NCBI GenBank assembly: GCA_007644065.1
Contig: VJWN01000028.1
Coordinates: forward strand, 330,626 to 394,625
Length of the DNA: 64,000 nucleotides
Source: Margaritispora aquatica
Taxonomy: Eukaryota > Ascomycota > Leotiomycetes > Helotiales > Discinellaceae
Direction of reading: 5' to 3'
The notes under the pieces are model-generated. The model searched no databases and had not been told where the DNA came from. It worked only from the letters and a program-made list of their open reading frames with translations. Each line of letters starts with the position of its first letter. The stretch's first letter is position 1. Of the stretch, positions 58,274 to 64,000 are shown piece by piece. The position numbers and the translations under genes were made by a program.

Positions 58274-58814
58274 CTACCAAGTGCAAGATACGAAGCCACC
58301 GTTAGAGTTGGAGTCGGCATGAGCATATGCCCCGCACCATGTCGCCGTCTGCCCTTCAACCATATAATACTCTCTGAAGATACCAGGCCTGTTGTTATTG
58401 TTGTTCCAGTCCGTGTTTGACCACCACGGGATCTCATTGCCGGCAGAGTTCTTCCACAATGGGAGCTCAAGCACCTTATCGGAGGTGCAGCCATTGACCC
58501 AGTGGAACTCTCCGGCATGCTCGTTGTTTGGGTTGAAAGGCTTGGGATAAGCGCCCTTCTTCTTGCTGTTGGAAAGCATGAAGTCGATATTGTTGGATGC
58601 GTAGGCTGAGCTGAAGACTGAGTCGCCGCCGTTAACTGTGGGAGTTTAGCTTGTCTTCGTGTATGAGGTGAGGGTTTTTGAACTTACAGTTTGGGCAGGT
58701 TATCGAGCCACTAGGGACTCCTGTGAGGACGAAACGCTTGTTGAGGTTGTCTGCAGGAGCAGCGAGGGCTAAAGACGCACCCAGAACGATGCTTGAAAAG
58801 GTGGTAAACTGCAT
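58274..58814 (-). CDS. Secreted RNase T1-fold protein (guanyl-specific RNase-like)
   Basis: Two exons on the minus strand: 58814-58688 and 58635-58274 (52-bp intron), encoding 162 residues. A signal peptide (about 1-19, ending ALAAP) is followed by a Kex2-type site (KR at 26-27). Four cysteines (40, 92, 143, 160) suit two disulfides. The order of motifs follows the fungal RNase N1/T1 superfamily: YP at 72-73, ELPL with Glu99, a PG...FREYY block with Arg130, and WCGAYAH with His148, then a closing FVSC. Glu99, Arg130 and His148 would correspond to the catalytic trio. At the place of the histidine that usually follows YP there is Lys74. It may be an extracellular ribonuclease or a non-catalytic RNase-like effector of the kind known in powdery mildews. 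The family assignment rests on motif order, not on a search. Confidence 0.75.
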
Positions 58815-59477
58815 TTTGAAGAGAAAGATTTATAAGCAGTGAAGGTATGATGATTGGATTTGGAATATCAATGATTGAACTGAATTGTTTTTGATATTGC
58901 TGATGCTAATGATGGTGGCTCGAGAGTCAACCTGATGGCTCTTTATACCTGATCTCTCGATCTGTGCCGCTATATCTATGTCTAGAAGATGAAGTCATTT
59001 CAATCTCGTCAATTCTATGCTCCGCCGCCGATCACTACAATCCTGAAGGAATTTGTTGTATTCTAGGTATTGTCAGGATGTTGATGAATTTCTGAAGTTG
59101 GTTCAAGGAACTCGACTAAGAATAGGGGGGGCCCAGCGGAACCTAAGAGCTCGGCTAATTGATTGGACTTACTAAACCAACCAAACGGGGAATCAGAAAA
59201 TGAGTCAGAGAATGAGCAAGCGATACGTCTCTATTTCTGACCACAAACGCTGTCGAAGCAACAGCAAACGATCGATGCCTATTTGCGGCTCATACCCCGT
59301 TTCATGACTCTCGGAAGACAAAGTCGCATTATCGCATTGGTGACGTCATCTTTTCCTCGTTTGTATCTCCTCTAGGTAGAAGGCCGAAAGGAGTCACACT
59401 TCCAGAAGGCTGGTTATAATAATTGGAACGCTTCAACACCCTTTTTACAAATTCAACAACGTGTTCAACAAGACAAA
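58815..59477. promoter_or_regulatory. Divergent region between the RNase-like gene and the unknown 279-residue protein
   Basis: 660 bp with both promoters. A CT-rich leader and a short AACAACG run precede the right-hand start codon. No specific motif is claimed. Confidence 0.45.
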
Positions 59478-60317
59478 ATGGGCGACTCTAGCCATCCTTT
59501 CCAACGTGAAGCATTCAGCATCTTCCAAACAGCCTGGCTGAGCCTACAGCAGGGCCAACATCAATCTTCACCAACAGAGGCCGATGAGATTGTACAGCAG
59601 GTTGTACAGCAGGCCTCTGACAAGCTTGTAGCCGCAGCAGTGACCAAAGAGGCAGACCAGGTGGGAGCGTTCTTCTATAGCACCTTATCGGCCATCGTGG
59701 ATCACGCAACTGAATCTTCTGCTTCTCTCGACCTGATGCTACAAACTTATGTACGTGCCGCCAACAAGCTTCCCGACCAGGTGTCCAGTACTTACGGTCG
59801 AGGCACGCAAGGAGCAATGGGGGAGCTCAGTTGGTGGATTCTGGAAGAGGCAGGCAACTTTGATCCTCCATTAGAAAATTCCGCCACGGGCGAAAAATCA
59901 TCGACAGAGGACCACTCGAATCCACAATTCCAAGAAAGAGAAGTCAAAGAGCGTCTAGATGGCGTTCTTGACCGAGCACATGAATGGAGACAGCAGCGTG
60001 TGCGATGTACACTTATGTCCGCTGCAATGGGTCGATGCTATGCCCTGAACTTCGTGAGAGCGTCAGAGGGTCGTGGTGTCGTTGCTTTCGTGAACTCGGC
60101 TTTGAATCTTGGGGCACAGAAATGGAGCGAGGCGCAATTTGTTGGAGCGGCGATCATGCTTCGAGCTTGTGCAAAATCGTTGGCTGCGGATACTAGTCAA
60201 GTGTCCGAATGGATGCAGAAGCTGGAGGCTCTTTTGTGCAGTGATAATGTTAGCTTCGCTATAAAATCACATTCTGAGGTAGGTTCCAAGATTCCGATTC
60301 TTGGTAGACTTAGCTAA
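59478..60317 (+). CDS. Conserved-looking fungal protein of unknown function
   Basis: A single 279-codon frame without introns. The protein is helical and soluble, with no signal peptide or membrane segment. Tryptophan and charged pairs (QTAWLSLQQG, GELSWWILEEAG, AHEWRQQRVRCTLMSAAMGR) suggest a folded alpha-helical domain. The pattern reminds me of fungal DUF3632-type proteins, but only weakly. The C-terminus after SFAIKSHSE reads through a GTAGGT that could be a splice donor, so the last 11 residues are uncertain. It lies between the secreted RNase-like gene and the transposon relics. Confidence 0.6.
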   Translation: MGDSSHPFQREAFSIFQTAWLSLQQGQHQSSPTEADEIVQQVVQQASDKLVAAAVTKEADQVGAFFYSTLSAIVDHATESSASLDLMLQTYVRAANKLPDQVSSTYGRGTQGAMGELSWWILEEAGNFDPPLENSATGEKSSTEDHSNPQFQEREVKERLDGVLDRAHEWRQQRVRCTLMSAAMGRCYALNFVRASEGRGVVAFVNSALNLGAQKWSEAQFVGAAIMLRACAKSLAADTSQVSEWMQKLEALLCSDNVSFAIKSHSEVGSKIPILGRLS

Positions 60318-60544
60318 TCAAAATCTGCCTGTAGCTTTTATTGAGGAACCTCAGGAGTGGGCCACATGATGAGACGAGTATACAGCTCTTTCAGTTGAAA
60401 TATTGGTTATTTTAGGTTCCTGGGATAAGCTAAGATTTGTTTCATTTTACAATATATGAAAGTTAACAAAATTAGCCTTTTTGTCTATTAAAAGTAGTAT
60501 TTTATCCATTTGAAACGGGGGTTCTACTATTAAACACTGTCCTA

Positions 60545-60720
60545 GCTAACTGACCAACTAACTAACTAATTAACTACTAGTCATCAACCAACTTACTCAT
60601 TAACTGACTGACTGATTAACTGACTGACTTACTAATTAATGACTAAATGATCAACAGAATGACTGATAAACCGACTGACTAACTGACTAATTAACCAACC
60701 AACTAACCAACTGATTACTT
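60545..60720. repeat. Imperfect CTAA/CTGA/CCAA tetranucleotide array
   Basis: About 175 bp made almost only of four-base words of the form (A)CTRA or CCAA, including runs such as CTGACTGACTGATTAACTGA. It looks like an old microsatellite eroded by transitions. Confidence 0.8.
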
Positions 60721-61156
60721 TAAGGGGGAATTAAGGGGAGGATAAAGGGGGGAGGGGGAGAATACCTGATTTATAGGGTAGACACGGATTCTAAACTATA
60801 GAATGGGATCCGGGAGAGTAAGACGATAGCTAAAAGGGGTTAGAGGTTTGTTTTTACCTTAGAAAAATAGAAATCTTTAAGAAAATATACTAAGTTTTAT
60901 TAAAATTAAAGTTATTTTTACCTAAAGTCCGAGAAAAAGTATATAGAAGGCTGATCTTATTAGTATACCAAGCTTGTATATGAAAATAGGCGCGTAAAAA
61001 CGATTAGTTTTGTTGGATTTTTCTAATAACTTTAGTTTTTTTTTGTTTACTTTTGCTAACTTTTATACTTCTATAAGGATATTAACTAATTAACTAAGTT
61101 ATCCTTATAATAGAGGTCTTTACTATTTTAAGGCTTTATAGCCTTTGCTTTTATGG

Positions 61157-61249
61157 GGTTTAAATAAGCTAGTATATTAAATAGTTATATTTAGTTTCAA
61201 AGTTTAGATAATATATTCTTTTATTTCCTATTATAGTTAATATAAAACT
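61157..61249 (+). repeat. Dispersed AT-rich repeat, copy 2
   Basis: Matches copy 1 (57543-57643) in inverted orientation over about 95 bp, through the TATTATAGTTAATATAAAACT end. Confidence 0.75.
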
Positions 61250-61286
61250 ACTATAATATAGTTAGTTAGGAATTCTAGTATTTTTT

Positions 61287-61346
61287 ATTGGTTTAAATAA
61301 GCCATTATATTAATAGTTATATTTAGCTTTAAAGCTTATATACTGG
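61287..61346 (+). repeat. Dispersed AT-rich repeat, copy 3 (truncated)
   Basis: Begins like copies 1 and 2 (TTGGTTTAAATAAGCCATTA) and stops at GCTTATATACT, about 60 bp in. The abrupt stop marks an insertion or deletion boundary. Confidence 0.75.
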
Positions 61347-61577
61347 ATTTTCACATTTTGCCCGCTGATAGTTGTATTTTTGGTTGTATTTGGACTAGAG
61401 GCTGTTGTAACGACGTACAAAATTAGTCGTCCAGCATTTGCCGACGGTGGGCTGGATATTTGGATCTGCTGTCGACCGTTTTTAAATCAGTAGATTTGCC
61501 ATCTGCCGGATAGAATCTAGTCTCAATGGAAGACCTCTGTTTTTTTTTTATAGACAATGTCCGTTGGACATGTGATG

Positions 61578-61855
61578 ATTCTTCAAGCTCTGTGAGCTTT
61601 TCGTTTTTTGGTTTGAAATCCGGTCGGGGAACGCCTCCGTTGACGCAATCCCGCGTCGTCGAATACGGAGTGTCGTACGCCACACAAGCAGCTTTTAGGC
61701 TATTAAACTAACCCTGACTAATTACTTTCTCTTCAAGTTCAGTTAATTTTTGGGCAGCTGGTCGCCGTTCAGAAAGACCCGTACGACCGTTCATTCCTCC
61801 GTTGAGTGTACGTTATAGATTATTGCTGCACGATGACGAGTCAGCTTTTTGGTTG
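61578..61855 (-). pseudogene. Two tandem relics of a pogo-type transposase N-terminus
   Basis: On the minus strand two partial copies of the same helix-turn-helix (Psq-like) region follow each other. The first (61855 to about 61711) reads RAAIIYNVHSTE, then after a frame break RRPAAQKLTELEEKVISQ. The second (61707 to about 61578) reads LKAACVAYDTPYSTTRDCVN, then KNEKLTELEE. The order AAxxYxxPxSTxRxxVNGG followed by QKLTELEExVI is the start of fungal Fot1/pogo transposases. Frame breaks and the lack of the DDE catalytic domain make both non-functional. Confidence 0.7.
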
Positions 61856-62009
61856 TATAAATAGCTTCGATAGCTAAGATGATTCAGGCTTCTTGAGTAT
61901 GAACAGACATGTTTTGTTATTAAACTAACGCGTGTTAAAGCTAAAGGGTGGAGAAAACGCGAAAGCTTAGCCGGGTACTGATAAACCACGTTATGAGGAA
62001 GCGAACAAA

Positions 62010-64000
62010 ATGGAACCAGAAACTGTCCAGTACCAGTTCCCAGCCAGTTCAATCAAGATCCGGAAACGCGAACCAGGCAATGCTCAAATCCCCACCACCC
62101 TTCCGATCAGATCTCAGAGGTTCAAGCCAGAGAAGGCTGATCCTTACGTGAAGGAGCCTTCCAAAGATTTTGAGACGATCGATCGTAACTACAAAGAAGC
62201 TCCTGGGCAGTACCAATACAAACCTATCAATAATCCGAATTCTATCCGGCTCGTGGAACTTCTTCCTGCTGCTCACAGCGAGATCATTCGCATCAGTGTT
62301 CTGAGTGCAGACCTCGATGCAAATCCCAAATACGATGCTCTTTCCTACGAATGGGGATTTCGAACAATCACAAAAAGGGGAAGCTCTGGTCCCTGGCACT
62401 ATTCTACAGAGCTCACTCTTTTCCGCCATATCCTCTGCGATGACCAACAAATGGACGTCATGGACAGTCTGCATGCACTGCTGCTTCGACTGAGACATCC
62501 GTCCAGAAGCTTGATACTGTGGACTGATGCCATATGCATCAATCAGGATGATGAAGACGAAAAGTCCCAGCAGCTGATGTTGATGGGCAGAATCTATCGC
62601 CAGGCCAAGACCGTTCTCTGCTGGATCGGCGAGGAAAAGCAGAAGACTCACAATGCCTTCCGGATAATCTCCAGCATCGCAGCCGCTTTCCATGCCAGCA
62701 ATCCAGTCGATCTGGAGTCTTCTGCGCAATCTGGATATGATTTTCCGGAAATCGTGCTTGACGAAGATCTTGTAGACGAAATGCAGGGAGACGGATGGCT
62801 GGCCGTTGTCGACGTCTTCACTCGACCATACTTCGGACGAATCTGGGTTGTTCAAGAAATTGTACTCTCACAAGAGGCAGTGATAATTTGTGGCTCGAAC
62901 CGGATTCCCTGGAAGGACTTTCTCAATGTCAGCAAAATCATTGGATCACTCGGCACAGGAATTTACAGGCGTGTGGAAGACCTGACGGAGAAACTCGAGA
63001 AGGGTCCTGATGAACCTGACTACATTCGTCATGTGAAGATTCAAGATATCGTGGATCAGACTGATGAAGACCTTTTTCGCTTTGCAAATAAGTGGCAGAG
63101 AGTTGTGGGAATTGGCAATCTCCAAGACGCTCAGACCAGCGAGTCCCGGTCCTTGGCTTTGTGCCTTGAGCAACTTCTTGGGCACGATGTCACCAATCCC
63201 TTGGATCGAGTCTACGGTATGCTGGGAATGATCATCCCAAGCTCCTTCTACACAAAGAGACGGCCACTTGTTCCCAACTACAAGAAGACAGTCCAAGAAG
63301 TTTACCAAGAAGCAGCTGAGTGGGCAATCAGAGACCTGGAGTCGTTGAGGATACTGGATCTCTGTGATGCACCTGGAACGAATGTCCTTCCAGACCTGCC
63401 AACTTGGGTCCCAGATTTGTCGAAAGGTCCAGCCCAATGTTATAGCCATGGCGCTCTGTCCCAGCGACAATCATCGCTCTCTCTGTTATCGTCGCAGTTT
63501 TCTGTCTCGTTCAGTAGGAACATCCTGTCTGTGCGAGCACACATCGTCGACACAGTGGTCGTGGTCCGACCACCCTTCACGTTCGGCTTGAAGCCAATAA
63601 TCATGATGCAGCATTTCAAGGAATTCGCATACAGGATCATCGACCACCGAGGTCCTATCTACCCAACAGGGTGCACCAAACTCGAGGCTTTCTGGCGTAC
63701 CCTCATCGCTAACGTAGTCTTGGATACAGTGGGCGGTAAATCGAGATCTCTCAACCCGTCGTCCGATTTCGGGAAACACTTCATGAAGTACAACGCGCGG
63801 GAGTTCATCTCCAACTGGGGCCTTCCCTTCAAATTGACAGGCCAAGAACCCGATCTCTGGGAGCTACGACTTCATAGGGCACCGTTTCCACTCGAGGAGA
63901 TGTTCCCTGAAGATGTACACAACAACATTTCCGTTCTGGGACTGATGGCCAAAAATCCTTTCGTGAGGTGGATGTACGATTGTCTGGGAGAGGCGACGAA
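62010..64000 (+). CDS. HET-domain (heterokaryon incompatibility) protein, 3' end beyond the window
   Basis: One open frame runs from the ATG at 62010 to the window edge without a stop, at least 663 codons. The three HET blocks are present: KYDALSYEWG (about 107-116), ILWTDAICINQDDEDEKSQQ (about 169-188, followed by IYRQAKTVLCWIGEE) and RPYFGRIWVVQEIVLS (272-287). Later come NPLDRVYGMLGMI and PDLPTWVPDLSK, both common in such proteins. Most family members are little studied; some trigger cell death when unlike fungal strains fuse, and the HET domain is thought to have a TIR-like role. There is no membrane segment or signal peptide. The gene directly follows transposon relics. Three minus-strand frames overlapping it are shadows. 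Confidence 0.92.
   Translation, partial: MEPETVQYQFPASSIKIRKREPGNAQIPTTLPIRSQRFKPEKADPYVKEPSKDFETIDRNYKEAPGQYQYKPINNPNSIRLVELLPAAHSEIIRISVLSADLDANPKYDALSYEWGFRTITKRGSSGPWHYSTELTLFRHILCDDQQMDVMDSLHALLLRLRHPSRSLILWTDAICINQDDEDEKSQQLMLMGRIYRQAKTVLCWIGEEKQKTHNAFRIISSIAAAFHASNPVDLESSAQSGYDFPEIVLDEDLVDEMQGDGWLAVVDVFTRPYFGRIWVVQEIVLSQEAVIICGSNRIPWKDFLNVSKIIGSLGTGIYRRVEDLTEKLEKGPDEPDYIRHVKIQDIVDQTDEDLFRFANKWQRVVGIGNLQDAQTSESRSLALCLEQLLGHDVTNPLDRVYGMLGMIIPSSFYTKRRPLVPNYKKTVQEVYQEAAEWAIRDLESLRILDLCDAPGTNVLPDLPTWVPDLSKGPAQCYSHGALSQRQSSLSLLSSQFSVSFSRNILSVRAHIVDTVVVVRPPFTFGLKPIIMMQHFKEFAYRIIDHRGPIYPTGCTKLEAFWRTLIANVVLDTVGGKSRSLNPSSDFGKHFMKYNAREFISNWGLPFKLTGQEPDLWELRLHRAPFPLEEMFPEDVHNNISVLGLMAKNPFVRWMYDCLGEAT

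Larger units (their letters stand above)
60318..61577. other. AT-rich, repeat-filled intergenic region
   Basis: Contains an imperfect CTAA/CTGA tetranucleotide array, then strongly AT-rich sequence with two copies of the dispersed repeat. The composition changes abruptly at about 61347, where the repeat stops and ordinary sequence begins. No gene is seen. Confidence 0.6.

Noticed and set aside
62049..63845. Three minus-strand frames of 268, 174 and 119 codons
   Set aside because: They lie antisense to the HET-domain frame, which carries recognisable motifs. They exist because of codon bias on the coding strand.

Overview
The window reads as nuclear DNA of a filamentous ascomycete. Most genes are split by short introns (about 41-201 bp) with GT-AG borders and a CTRAY-like branch point near the acceptor. 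The gene content is fungal: CreA, exocyst Sec5, NAD-isocitrate dehydrogenase, Rot1, a GH12 glucanase, a fungal Zn2Cys6 factor, a secreted RNase T1-fold protein and a HET-domain protein. The overall flavour suggests a plant-associated or saprotrophic Leotiomycete (Helotiales-like), but that placement is inference from remembered family resemblance, not from a search.

Layout. Positions 1-20,413 hold one convincing gene, the carbon catabolite repressor creA (minus strand). It sits in a very large gene-poor tract of simple-sequence repeats: CTAC tetranucleotides, GGT, GT, a TCTAAA hexamer and a TATCCATC octamer. Positions 20-30 kb carry a small secreted cysteine-containing protein, a cytochrome P450 and a DEAH/DEVH RNA helicase. 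Positions 30.8-49.1 kb form a compact housekeeping block: sec5 and idh2 (divergent), a membrane-anchored phytase, rot1 and a 5-formyl-THF cyclo-ligase (divergent), SmE and mtr10 (divergent), and a BED plus Zn2Cys6 regulator. Positions 49-64 kb are accessory in character: a 0.7-kb MITE-like element with TA flanks, a GH12 glucanase, an MFS anion:cation symporter, an AT-rich repeat island with a 9-bp tandem array, a secreted RNase-like protein, an unknown 279-residue protein, relics of a pogo-type transposase, and a HET-domain gene that runs off the right edge.

How the parts may work together. The two ends are linked by regulation: CreA would be the repressor of carbohydrate-active enzymes such as the GH12 glucanase, whose upstream region shows an inverted pair of XlnR-type GGCTAAA motifs and two CreA-type SYGGRG motifs. 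The phytase has a CACGTG (Pho4/NUC-1-type) box upstream. The housekeeping genes are arranged as three divergent pairs sharing roughly 420-450 bp promoters.

Exon borders were reconstructed by hand from frame, splice consensus and family conservation. I saw no rRNA, no convincing tRNA and no CRISPR (not expected here).
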